DNA from: Streptomyces sp. TLI_235
GTDB lineage: Bacteria > Actinomycetota > Actinomycetes > Streptomycetales > Streptomycetaceae
DNA: 64,000 nucleotides
Reading direction: 5' to 3'
NCBI GenBank assembly: GCA_002300355.1
Contig: NSGV01000001.1
Coordinates: 372,001 to 436,000 of the forward strand
The notes under the pieces are model-generated. The model was not told where the DNA came from and searched no databases. It saw only the letters and a program-made list of their open reading frames with translations. Positions within the stretch are counted from its first letter, which is position 1, and the number at the start of each line of letters is the position of its first letter. Below are positions 36,741-44,399 of the stretch, in pieces. Both the position numbers and the translations under genes were made by a program.

Positions 36741-37829
36741 GTGGACGTACGCATCTGGTTCAACAGGATCTGGCCCGCGCGAGTGCACCTGATCCCGATG
36801 CTGCGCGGCAACCCGGACCACGCCCGGGTACGTGTCTACGGCACCCATCCCGACCCGGCGGCACCGGCGCTCACGGCCTGCGACATGGTCGGCCCTGAGC
36901 CGGGCGAGGACGAGGCCTTCTTCGATTTCGCGATCGACTTCTGCCAGCGGCACGACATCGACGTGATCATGCCGTCCTCGCGTCTGGTGGCACTCGCCGA
37001 CCGCGCGGAGGCGTTCGCGGCGGTCGGCACGAGGGTCATGTGCGCACCCGCCGAGACGCTCCGCACGGTGACCGACAAGAGCAGCATGTACGCGGCAGCC
37101 GAGCGCTCTCGAGTACCGGTCGCCCCGTGGCGGGTGGTCTCCGATGCCGCCGGTCTGCGGAAAGCGGTCGAGGAGTTCGCCGGGACGGCCAGTGCTCTGT
37201 GCGTCAAGCCCGCGGGCGAGTACTCCGCCTACGGCTTCCGGCTCCTGGACGACTCCCCGCTGGAGGTTTCGGACTTCGAGCACCTGCCACGGCCGACGGC
37301 GTCGGTCCCGGCAGTCGCGGGCGCGCTGCAGCGCGCCCAGGACAGGGGCGAGACCGTTCCCGAGCTGATCGTGATGCCGTACCTGGATCCGCCGGAGGTC
37401 AGTGTCGACTGCCTGTCGGACGCGGCGGGCACCCTGGTGAGCGCGATCGCCCGGGCCAAGTCAGGCAGAGTCCGGACGCTGGTGGACGACCCCGGCGTGA
37501 CGGAACTCGCCCGGCTGGTCGTCGGCCACTTCCGGCTCGCGTACCTGTCCAACATCCAGTTCCGTTACTGGAAAGGGCTACCGGTGCTCCTGGAAGTCAA
37601 CGCCAGGGCAGCGGCGGGCATTTACCAGACCCGCATGACCGGCGTGAACCTGGCGTGGGCCGCTGTGCGGATGCTGCTCTGCGGCGACCCCGGCGAACTA
37701 CCGAAGCCGATGCTCGGGGGTCGGCTCGCGGTGGTCGAGGACGCGATCCCACTCTCCGAAACCGTGGTCCCGGACAGCCGGGCACGCGAGCGGGCGGACA
37801 CCGCCGCCATCACCCGTCGGCGCGCCTGA
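36741..37829 (+). CDS. ATP-grasp domain enzyme
   Basis: A 362-aa protein starting with GTG after GAGGTGGGAC. The N-terminal 100 residues form a carbamoyl-phosphate-synthase-like preATP domain (VRIWFNRIW, IDVIMPSSRLVALADRAE). The ATP-grasp follows: TVTDKSSMYAAAERSRVPVAPW, ALCVKPAGEYSAYGFRLL and the Mg-binding end VLLEVNARAAAGIYQTRMTGVNLAWAAV. Such enzymes ligate a carboxylate to an amine or thiol; the substrate is unknown. A typical gene-neighbour such as an aminotransferase or haloacid-like phosphatase is missing, so it appears as a lone gene. Confidence 0.85.
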   Translation: MDVRIWFNRIWPARVHLIPMLRGNPDHARVRVYGTHPDPAAPALTACDMVGPEPGEDEAFFDFAIDFCQRHDIDVIMPSSRLVALADRAEAFAAVGTRVMCAPAETLRTVTDKSSMYAAAERSRVPVAPWRVVSDAAGLRKAVEEFAGTASALCVKPAGEYSAYGFRLLDDSPLEVSDFEHLPRPTASVPAVAGALQRAQDRGETVPELIVMPYLDPPEVSVDCLSDAAGTLVSAIARAKSGRVRTLVDDPGVTELARLVVGHFRLAYLSNIQFRYWKGLPVLLEVNARAAAGIYQTRMTGVNLAWAAVRMLLCGDPGELPKPMLGGRLAVVEDAIPLSETVVPDSRARERADTAAITRRRA

Positions 37830-38100
37830 GGCGAACCGTACGCTGTCGCCGTGAGCGAAGACGCCATGGCGCCGCACGTCGCGGTCGTCGGGCCCGCCGA
37901 GGCCACGGCGGTGGAGCGAGATCGCTCTCACCCTTCGCTCCGCGATCGCGCCGTCACCCTCGGCGGCGGGGCGGCGGCGCCCCACGCCCGACGGTGCCGC
38001 CGGGCCCCGATCGACGTCGGCTCCCCGACGGCGGCCGTGGACACCGCCCCGGCAGCACGCGCAGCCGCACGGCGGCTGACCTCGGGCGATACTGGATCTT

Positions 38101-39180
38101 GTGTCCAGGAACTGGGTGCTCCATGTGGACCTCGACCAGTTCGTCGCCGCGGTCGAGGTGGCTCGCCGACCCGAGCTGCGCGGTCGGCCGGTCGTGGTGG
38201 GCGGCAGCGGTGACCCCACCCGGCGAGGAGTGGTGGCCACCGCCTCGTACGAGGCCCGCGAGTTCGGCATCCACTCCGGCATGCCGCTGCGGCTGGCAGC
38301 CAAGCGCTGCCCGGAGGCGGTGTTCCTGCCCTCGGACCCGCCGACCTACCAGAAGGTCTCCGATCGGTTCATGGCCACGCTGCGCCGGTTCCCGGTCGTA
38401 GTGGAGGTACTCGGGTGGGACGAGGCCTTCGTCGGGGCGCACACCGACGATCCCGAGGCCCTGGCCACCGAGATCCGGGAGGCCGTCCGAGCTGACACGG
38501 GACTGTCCTGCTCCGTGGGCATCGGCGACAACAGGCTGCGTGCCAAGCTGGCCACCGGCTTCGCCAAGCCGACCGCTCGCGGGGAAGCCTCCCCCGGCCT
38601 CAGGTCGGGGGTACCCCCAGGTCGGCACAGCTTCCGACTCACCTCGGAGAACTGGGCGACCGTCATGGCCGAACGGCCGACCGACGCGCTCTGGGGCATC
38701 GGCGCCAAGACCGCGAGGAAGCTGGCCGCGGCCGGCCTCGGCACCGTCGCCCAGCTGGCCACGGCGGACCCTGACGAACTCGCCGAGCGGTTCGGCCCGG
38801 CCATGGGGCCGTGGTACAGGATGCTCGCACGCGGTGCCGGCGGCACCGAGGTCACGGCCGCCCCGCACGTTCCGCACTCACACAGCCGGGAGACCACCTT
38901 CCAGCACGACCTCGTCGACCGGTCGGAGATCGACCGGCACGTCGCCGCACTGGCCAGGCGGGTGGCACAGGACGTGGCGGCCGAAGGCCGCCCGGCCGTT
39001 CGCGTCGTGGTGAAGGTCCGCTTCACGCCGTTCATCACCCAGACCCACGGCACCGCGCTGCCGGGGCCGACGTCCGACCCCGACGAGATCACGCGCGCAG
39101 CGCTGGAGGTGTTGGAGCGGTTCGAGCACACCCGGCCGGTCCGGTTGCTCGGCGTGCGCGCAGAGTTCGGCGACGGGTAG
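38101..39180 (+). CDS. dinB: DNA polymerase IV (Y-family), with in-frame insertion
   Basis: A 359-aa translesion polymerase. LHVDLDQFVAAVEV gives catalytic D10, and GWDEAFVG gives D107/E108 in place of the common SxDEA. LRAKLATGFAKP, GIGAKTARKLAAAGL (helix-hairpin-helix) and the little-finger domain follow. Between ARG161 and FRLT a segment of about 16 residues (162-177, EASPGLRSGVPPGRHS) interrupts a region that is normally continuous (ARG-x-FRLT). It is encoded by a GC-rich palindromic element. The frame is preserved, so the enzyme may still work. The GTG start at 38101 lacks a strong SD. Confidence 0.88.
   Translation: MSRNWVLHVDLDQFVAAVEVARRPELRGRPVVVGGSGDPTRRGVVATASYEAREFGIHSGMPLRLAAKRCPEAVFLPSDPPTYQKVSDRFMATLRRFPVVVEVLGWDEAFVGAHTDDPEALATEIREAVRADTGLSCSVGIGDNRLRAKLATGFAKPTARGEASPGLRSGVPPGRHSFRLTSENWATVMAERPTDALWGIGAKTARKLAAAGLGTVAQLATADPDELAERFGPAMGPWYRMLARGAGGTEVTAAPHVPHSHSRETTFQHDLVDRSEIDRHVAALARRVAQDVAAEGRPAVRVVVKVRFTPFITQTHGTALPGPTSDPDEITRAALEVLERFEHTRPVRLLGVRAEFGDG
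38583..38628 (+). repeat. Short palindromic element inserted in dinB
   Basis: CCCCCG (38591-38596) pairs with CGGGGG (38606-38611), and 38607-38618 is the perfect palindrome GGGGGTACCCCC. Similar CCCCCGG...GGGGGTACCCCCAG elements are common as dispersed short repeats in streptomycete genomes (from memory). Here it lies inside a coding sequence and keeps the frame. Confidence 0.6.
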
Positions 39181-39325
39181 CAGCCGTCTTCCGCGCCGCG
39201 TCGGCCCGGGGCTGAGGCCGCCGGTCCGGGCCTGCCACCACCTGCTCGCCATTGAGGGGGCTGCCGAAGGATCCCGGCTCGTTGCGACGTGCCACCACGC
39301 CGTCAGTCCGGCACCCCCGCGCTCC

Positions 39326-39739
39326 TCAGCGGTGCTCGGGGTTCTCGAAGTCGAAGCGGCAGCCGGCGTCCCGGGCGAGGTGCAGCAGGTTCCAGGTCAT
39401 GAAGGTGGTGTTGCGGTTGGTGAAGTCGTTCTCCGGGCCGCCCGAACCCTCGTCCAGGTAGGACGGGCCGGGACCCGCCGGGCCGACCCAGCCGGCGTCG
39501 GCCTGCGGCGGGATCGTGTAACCGAGGTGCTGCAGGCTGTAGATGACGTTCATCGCGCAGTGCTTCGCACCGTCCTCGTTGCCGGTGATCAGGCAGCCGC
39601 CGACCCGCCCGTAGTAGGCGGACTGGCCGGCCGCGTTGAGGACGGACGAGCAGGCGTAGAGCCGCTCGATCACCTTCTTCGTGACCGAGGAGTTGTCACC
39701 CAACCAGATCGGCGGAACGCTCTGGCACCCTACTTGACC
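39326..39739 (-). pseudogene. Truncated copy of flavodoxin-family gene
   Basis: From WLGDNSSVTKKVIERLY to the stop, the translation is almost identical to the gene at 41303-42025, with Y to S in the AAGQSAYYG segment. The N-terminal half is missing; homology to the intact gene stops at about 39711, where GGCGGAACGCTCTGGCACC begins. An in-frame deletion of 54 bases removes MLKDAGGIPVHGNQRSEW before DAGCRFDFENPEHR. No start codon or SD is in place, so it is called a pseudogene formed by duplication and deletion. Confidence 0.75.
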
Positions 39740-39852
39740 GAACAGACCCAGCAACGGCAGGCGCACTCCACCGCAGGCGGTCAACCGGTCCTTGGCTGGC
39801 GCGGCGGCGTTTGGCCCCGACCGACCCCCGTCCCACCCCGGACGGAAGCACA

Positions 39853-40704
39853 TCACCGCTTGACCGCGACTCCCGCATAGGCCGGAGCCGCCTCCTGCCA
39901 GCCCCGGTGCAGCTGCCCCTGCGGCCGCCACAGCGGCAGCTGCACCAGTCCGGGATCGACCAGTTCGAAGTCCCCGAAGAACTTCTCCACCTCGGCCCGC
40001 GCCCGCAGCAGCAGCGGCGAGCTGGCACCACTGTAGATCCGGGTGGTCTCGGCCGCCGCCTCCGGCGTCATCAGGTCCTGCGTACCGTGCGAGAGGATCA
40101 GCAGGCTCCCCGGTGCCAGTGCGTCGCGCAGCTGGGCCACCGTCTCGGCGGCACCCTCCTCGTCCCGGACGAAGTGCAGCACCGCGACCAGCATCAGGGC
40201 CACCGGCCGGGAGAGGTCGAGGGCCTGCTTCAGGCCGGGATCGGAGAGGATGGCGGTGGGGTCGCGCAGGTCGGCGTGAAGCACCGTGGTGTGCCCGGCC
40301 GGGTGGTGGGACAGAAGGGCACGGGCGTGGGTGAGGACGATCGGGTCGTTGTCGACGTAGACCACGCGGGCGTCCGGAGCGACGCGGTGGGCGACCTCGC
40401 TGGTGCTGCCCATCGCGGGGATCCCGGTGCCGATGTCCAGGAACTGTCGAATGCCGCGGCCGACCGCGAACTCCACCGCGCGGCCGAGGAACTCGCGGTT
40501 GATCCGCGCCCCGAGCCGGGCGTCGGGCATGAGCGCGATGATCTTCTCGGCGGCCTCCCGGTCGGCCGGGAAGTTGTCCTTGCCGCCCAGGTAGTAGTCG
40601 TACATCCGCGCAGGGTGGGGGATTTCGGTGTTCAGCTCCACAGGAGGCTGCCACTCCCCTGCCGCGATCGAGGCCGGGACCCCGGACACCATCTCGTCCT
40701 GCAT
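39853..40704 (-). CDS. S-adenosylmethionine methyltransferase, DUF574 type
   Basis: A 283-aa protein of the actinobacterial methyltransferase family PF04672: IPHPARMYDYYLGGKDNFPADREAAEKI at residues 28-55 is the diagnostic start, GIRQFLDIGTGIPAMGSTSEVA is the SAM-binding glycine loop, ARVVYVDNDPIVLTHARALL is motif II, and PVALMLVAVLHFV is motif IV. These genes are abundant in streptomycetes, and most have unknown substrates. It lies between the truncated flavodoxin copy and a kinase remnant. Confidence 0.92.
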   Translation of the reverse strand: MQDEMVSGVPASIAAGEWQPPVELNTEIPHPARMYDYYLGGKDNFPADREAAEKIIALMPDARLGARINREFLGRAVEFAVGRGIRQFLDIGTGIPAMGSTSEVAHRVAPDARVVYVDNDPIVLTHARALLSHHPAGHTTVLHADLRDPTAILSDPGLKQALDLSRPVALMLVAVLHFVRDEEGAAETVAQLRDALAPGSLLILSHGTQDLMTPEAAAETTRIYSGASSPLLLRARAEVEKFFGDFELVDPGLVQLPLWRPQGQLHRGWQEAAPAYAGVAVKR

Positions 40705-40788
40705 CGGCTCTCCCCTGGTCCCTAATGTTTCGTCAGGTCATCCTACGGGAGACAGGATGTCAGGAGGGCGCCGTGCGCGGCGCGGACC

Positions 40789-40818
40789 GGTCGCGGTCGC
40801 GGTCGCGGTCGCGGTCGC
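40789..40818 (+). repeat. GGTCGC tandem hexamer, five copies
   Basis: Five perfect copies of GGTCGC run from 40789 to 40818. In the minus-strand frame they read as Arg-Asp repeats at the end of the broken kinase frame, which looks like replication slippage. Confidence 0.85.
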
Positions 40819-40819
40819 C

Positions 40820-41128
40820 GAAGATCCGACGACAGGCGGCACGGTGGTGCGGGTCCTCCAGGAGGAACGGCAGGTCGGTGGTCACCATGGGGCGGATCGA
40901 GGGCGGCGCCGCCGAAACCGGTGAGCATGGCCCTGCCGTCGCGTTCCACCAGCACACGGTGGCGGGCCGCACGTCGCCGTGGACCCTGCCCGCGCGGTGC
41001 CCTGTAGCCAGTGAGGCCAGGACCTGGACGCCGATCCGCGCCGCATCGCGCGGTGGCAGCGGGCCCTCGGCGGCGATGACGTCGTCGAGGGATCGCTCAT
41101 CGATCCGCTCCATGGCAATCCTAGGCAG
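40820..41128 (-). pseudogene. Ser/Thr protein kinase remnant, frameshifted
   Basis: The frame reads MERIDERSLDDVIAAEGPLPP, then AARIGVQVLASLATGHRAG and VHGDVRPATV, which matches kinase subdomains V-VIb (the HRDVKPxNV loop). Near 40950 the match jumps to another frame, LVERDGRAMLTGFGGAALD (subdomain VII, DFG changed to GFG). The ATP-binding N-lobe and the C-lobe end are missing, and the catalytic-loop HRD is HGD. Not a working kinase. Confidence 0.65.
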
Positions 41129-41302
41129 CAATCCTCGGCCTGCCCGGGCCGTCCCCGCCTTGTCACCAGTCTCCCGCCGAATGCTTCCGGGTGCCCTGGG
41201 GTGGCCGAACGGCGCCGGTCCACTGGCCGCCGACGTTGGACCGCTGATGTGAAGGTGCGCCTCGATCTCCGGTGGTGTCTTCATAGGAAACTCTGTGCAC
41301 AC

Positions 41303-42025
41303 TCAGCGGTGTTCGGGGTTCTCGAAGTCGAAGCGGCAGCCGGCGTCCCACTCGGAGCGCTGGTTGCCGTGCACGGGGATGCCGCCGGCGTCCTTGAGCA
41401 TCCGGGCGAGGTGCAGCAGGTTCCAGGTCATGAAGGTGGTGTTGCGGTTGGTGAAGTCGTTCTCCGGGCCGCCCGAACCCTCGTCCAGGTAGGACGGGCC
41501 GGGACCGGCCGGGCCGACCCAGCCGGCGTCGGCCTGCGGCGGGATCGTGTAGCCGAGGTGCTGCAGGCTGTAGATGACGTTCATCGCGCAGTGCTTCGCA
41601 CCGTCCTCGTTGCCGGTGATCAGGCAGCCGCCGACCCGCCCGTAGTAGGCGTACTGGCCGGCCGCGTTGAGGACGGACGAGCAGGCGTAGAGCCGCTCGA
41701 TCACCTTCTTCGTGACCGAGGAGTTGTCCCCGAGCCAGACCGGGCCGCACAGCACCAGGATGTCGGCGGCCATCACCTGCGAGTACAGGACCGGCCACTG
41801 GTCGGTCTCCCAGCCGTGCTCGGTCATGTCGGGCCAGACGCCGGTGGCGATGTCGTGGTCGACGGCGCGGATCAGCTCGGTCGCGACCCCCTGGCGCTCC
41901 ATGATCCCCCGGCTGATGTCGATCAGGCCCTGGGTGTGGCTGCGCTCGGGGGAGCGCTTGAGGGTGCAGTTCACGAAGAGGGCCCGCAGGTCCTCGTAGT
42001 GTGCGACGCCGTCGGGGTTGCTCAT
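41303..42025 (-). CDS. Flavodoxin-family NAD(P)H-dependent oxidoreductase
   Basis: A 240-aa protein of the flavodoxin/FMN-reductase fold: ALFVNCTLKRSPERSHTQGLID is the FMN phosphate loop, ADILVLCGPVWLGDNSSVTKKVIERL is the typical mid-sheet motif, and YYGRVGGCLITGNEDGAKHCAMNVIYSLQHLGY precedes the last strand. Such proteins reduce quinones, iron or nitro compounds. The ATG at 42025 was chosen because it places the FMN loop near the N-terminus. Two decayed partial copies lie at 39326-39739 and 36048-36140. It is divergent from the glutathione peroxidase gene. Confidence 0.88.
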   Translation of the reverse strand: MSNPDGVAHYEDLRALFVNCTLKRSPERSHTQGLIDISRGIMERQGVATELIRAVDHDIATGVWPDMTEHGWETDQWPVLYSQVMAADILVLCGPVWLGDNSSVTKKVIERLYACSSVLNAAGQYAYYGRVGGCLITGNEDGAKHCAMNVIYSLQHLGYTIPPQADAGWVGPAGPGPSYLDEGSGGPENDFTNRNTTFMTWNLLHLARMLKDAGGIPVHGNQRSEWDAGCRFDFENPEHR

Positions 42026-42215
42026 GGCGGTCAGCACAGCACACGCACAGCGACCGGACGAGCACCCTCCGCCGTCCGGGTGGCGGGGGCGCGTCGGCCG
42101 GGCGGGATGCCGGGGGCGGGAACAGATCCGGTCCGCGCCCGGTTGTGCGCTACGGCGCATAGTGTGCCCCGCTGTACCGAAGCCGTACGACAGAACGCCC
42201 CGAAGGGACCCTCCG

Positions 42216-42704
42216 TTGAGCCTGTACGACATCCCCCTGCGCACCCTCGCCGGCGAGCCGGCCTCGCTGGCCGACTACAAGGGCAAGGCGCTGCTGCTGG
42301 TCAATGTGGCCTCGAAGTGCGGCCTGACCCCGCAGTACGCCGGGCTGGAGCGGCTGCAGCAGCGCTACGCCGACCGCGGCTTCACGGTGCTCGGCTTCCC
42401 GTGCAACCAGTTCCTGGGCCAGGAGCCGGGGTCGGCCGAGGAGATCCAGACCTTCTGCTCGACCACGTACGGCGTGTCCTTCCCGCTGTTCGAGAAGCTG
42501 GACGTGAACGGTGACGAGCGTCACCCGCTGTTCGCGCGGCTCACCGAGACCGCGGACGCGGAGGGCGCCGCCGGCGACGTGCAGTGGAACTTCGAGAAGT
42601 TCCTGATCTCCCCGGACGGCACGGTCGTCGGCCGGTTCCGTCCGCGCACCGAGCCGGAGGCGGAGGAGATCACCGCCGCGATCGATGCGCAGCTCCCCTC
42701 CTGA
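42216..42704 (+). CDS. Glutathione peroxidase family protein
   Basis: A 162-aa thioredoxin-fold peroxidase: NVASKCGLTPQYAGLE carries the peroxidatic C35, GFPCNQFLGQEPGS is the second family signature (C63), and VQWNFEKFLISPDG has the catalytic Trp and Asn. As in other bacterial members it uses Cys instead of selenocysteine and probably thioredoxin or mycothiol as reductant. The start is TTG with GAAGGGACC upstream; the frame is open further but family length fits 42216. Followed by a strong terminator hairpin. Confidence 0.92.
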   Translation: MSLYDIPLRTLAGEPASLADYKGKALLLVNVASKCGLTPQYAGLERLQQRYADRGFTVLGFPCNQFLGQEPGSAEEIQTFCSTTYGVSFPLFEKLDVNGDERHPLFARLTETADAEGAAGDVQWNFEKFLISPDGTVVGRFRPRTEPEAEEITAAIDAQLPS

Positions 42705-42742
42705 CACCGGCCGCACCGCCGGAAGGCGGTAGGCAGGCGCGG

Positions 42743-42781
42743 ACGCCCGTGCGCTCCCACCCCGAGGGAGCGCACGGGCGT
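42743..42781. terminator. 16-bp perfect hairpin between convergent genes
   Basis: Arms 42743-42758 and 42766-42781 pair perfectly over 16 bp (ACGCCCGTGCGCTCCC and its complement) around a 7-base loop. It serves the glutathione peroxidase gene and, from the other side, the nuclease gene. Confidence 0.85.
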
Positions 42782-42790
42782 CCGCCGTCT

Positions 42791-42897
42791 CCGGGCCCGC
42801 CGGCCGAAGCCGGGGCCGGGGCCGGAACCGGTGTCCGGGCCCGCCGGCCGAAGCCGGGGCCGGGGCCGGAACCGGTGTCCGGGCCCGCCGGCCGGGC
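42791..42897. repeat. 44-base tandem repeat, 2.4 copies
   Basis: Units beginning CCGGGCCCGCCGGCCG start at 42791, 42835 and 42879, giving two full copies and a partial third. Each unit is GC-rich and can fold on itself (CCGGCCGAAGCCGG). It lies in the convergent spacer, just 7 bases short of the nuclease stop. Confidence 0.85.
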
Positions 42898-42903
42898 CGG
42901 GGC

Positions 42904-43548
42904 TCAGCAGCCGTTGAGCACCGAGGTGAGCGCGGACTTCTCGGCGCTGTCGACGGACAGGCCGTAGTAGTACTTCACCTGCACCCAGGCGCGGACGTAG
43001 GTGCAGCGGTAGGAGGCCTGCGGCAGCCAGGTCGACGGGTCCTGGTCGCCCTTGGAGCGGTTGGAGCTCGCGGAGACCGCGATCAGCTGCGGGCGGGTGA
43101 GGTCGTTGGCGAGTGCCTGGCGCTGCGCGGTCGTCCAGGCCCAGGCGCCGGAGCGCCAGGCCTCGGCGAGCGGTATCAGGTGGTCGATGTCGAAGCTGGA
43201 GGAGCTGGTGGTGACCACGTTGTCGTAGGCGGAGGTCCAGGTGCCGCCGGTGGCGGCGCAGGCCGAGTCGGTGGTGACGCCGACGCCGTCCCGCTTCAGC
43301 ACGGTCTCGCGGGTGTTGCAGGTGCCGGAGATGGTGATCCAGTGCGGGAAGAGGTCCCGGTCGTAGGTGGACTCGTGGGACTCGGCGGCGACGGTGAGGC
43401 TCGCCAGGTAGGTCTTCGCGGTGCTGGTGGAGACGGGGGTGGGCAGTGCTGCCTCGGCGGTGCCGGCACTGGTCAGGAGTGCGGTGGCGGCGAGGGCGGC
43501 GGCGCCGAGCGCGGCGGCGGTGCGGCGCAGCGGGCGTATCGAGCGCAT
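42904..43548 (-). CDS. Secreted HNH-type nuclease (DUF1524/GmrSD C-terminal-like)
   Basis: A 214-aa secreted protein. MRSIRPLRRTAAALGAAALAATALL is a Sec signal peptide ending near AEA. The core motif DIDHLIPLAEAW supplies the catalytic His, and SASSNRSKGDQDPSTWLP gives the downstream Asn and Asp of the beta-beta-alpha metal fold; two cysteine pairs fit an exported protein. Homologues are extracellular or periplasmic nucleases in streptomycetes, possibly for nutrient recycling during development. The start at 43548 was chosen over 43614 because it begins the signal peptide. Confidence 0.88.
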   Translation of the reverse strand: MRSIRPLRRTAAALGAAALAATALLTSAGTAEAALPTPVSTSTAKTYLASLTVAAESHESTYDRDLFPHWITISGTCNTRETVLKRDGVGVTTDSACAATGGTWTSAYDNVVTTSSSSFDIDHLIPLAEAWRSGAWAWTTAQRQALANDLTRPQLIAVSASSNRSKGDQDPSTWLPQASYRCTYVRAWVQVKYYYGLSVDSAEKSALTSVLNGC

Positions 43549-43726
43549 GCGTGACTCCAGGGATGGGGGAAGCGCGAAGAGCACCCGGACGGACTGGTTC
43601 CGGGCGCTCAACAAGCTTGCTGCTCCCAGGGTTTACGCGAGTAGACCGAGGAGGTTAATTTTTCGCGCCGACCCTGCGCACGGTGCGTCCACGACGCCGC
43701 CACCGCCACCCGTCACTGACGGTCCG

Positions 43727-44068
43727 TCAACTCTCTTCGGGCAGCAGCTTGGCCAGCGCGTCGGCTCCGCGATAGCCCTCGCCGACCCCCTCGACGATGA
43801 TCACGTCGGCAGTGGAGTGCTTCGTCCGCAGGCCCAGGATGTCCCGGTAGGCGGGCGAGTCGTACCAGGCGTACGCGGCTGCGCTGCCGGGGAAGGCGAT
43901 GACGATGGTGTCACCCGTCCACTCGCCCTCCAGCACCCGGTAGGCGCCGCCGTGGACGACGAAGTGCCCGCCGAAGGGGTCCAGGGTGTCGTCGATGCGG
44001 CGCAGGTACTCGACGATGTCCGGGCCGAAGTCGACCTCGCGCAGCCGGGCGATGGCGTAGGCGGTCAT
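43727..44068 (-). CDS. DUF1330 protein
   Basis: A 113-aa alpha/beta-barrel (dimeric ferredoxin-like) protein: MTAYAIARLREVDFGPDIVEYLRRID, GGHFVVHGGAYRVLEGEWTGDTIVIAFP and AYAWYDSPAYRDILGLR are the usual DUF1330 blocks. Function unknown; members are small soluble proteins. Monocistronic, divergent from the adenylation-domain gene. Confidence 0.9.
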   Translation of the reverse strand: MTAYAIARLREVDFGPDIVEYLRRIDDTLDPFGGHFVVHGGAYRVLEGEWTGDTIVIAFPGSAAAYAWYDSPAYRDILGLRTKHSTADVIIVEGVGEGYRGADALAKLLPEES

Positions 44069-44399
44069 GGTGTTCCCCTCCGTTGCGGTGTCGGGTCTGC
44101 CGGGCGGCTCCCGCTGGACTCCACGCTAGGCAAGGCGACTTGGCGGCGCATCGGTCGGCCATCGGTCATCGGCGTCGGTCGTCGCCGGTGCCGGTGCCGG
44201 TGCCGGCGCCGGCGCCGGCGCCAGCGCCGCCAAGGGCCGGCTTCCGTAGCCGATGTCCGTCCGCCCGACGTCCCGATACGGTGACGGAGGCGCAACTACC
44301 GGGCATCTCGGCCCGGTCACCCAGGTGTACTGGCTGCACACTGTCAGTGGGGGCGGGCAGGCTCGGAGCGGTACCGCCGACGAGGGAGGGGTTGGGACC
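44069..44399. other. Divergent spacer with hexamer array
   Basis: 331 bases between the DUF1330 and adenylation-domain genes, including a GCCGGY hexamer array at 44184-44225. It must contain both promoters; none was assigned with confidence. Confidence 0.5.
44184..44225 (+). repeat. GCCGGT/GCCGGC hexamer array, seven units
   Basis: Three GCCGGT, three GCCGGC and one GCCAGC unit in a row. Located between two divergent genes, so copy-number change could alter promoter geometry. Confidence 0.85.

Larger units (their letters stand above)
40705..41302. other. Spacer with kinase remnant and hexamer repeat
   Basis: 598 bases between the methyltransferase and the intact flavodoxin-family gene. It holds a GGTCGC hexamer array and a broken kinase domain, listed separately. 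No intact gene was found. Confidence 0.5.

Noticed and set aside
37914..37927. Hairpin GAGCGA-GA-TCGCTC between the ATP-grasp gene and dinB
   Set aside because: A 6-bp stem with a 2-base loop is too weak for a terminator and has no second copy as an operator.
40743..41302. A working Ser/Thr kinase gene
   Set aside because: The ATP-binding lobe is missing, the frame breaks, and the HRD and DFG motifs are altered.
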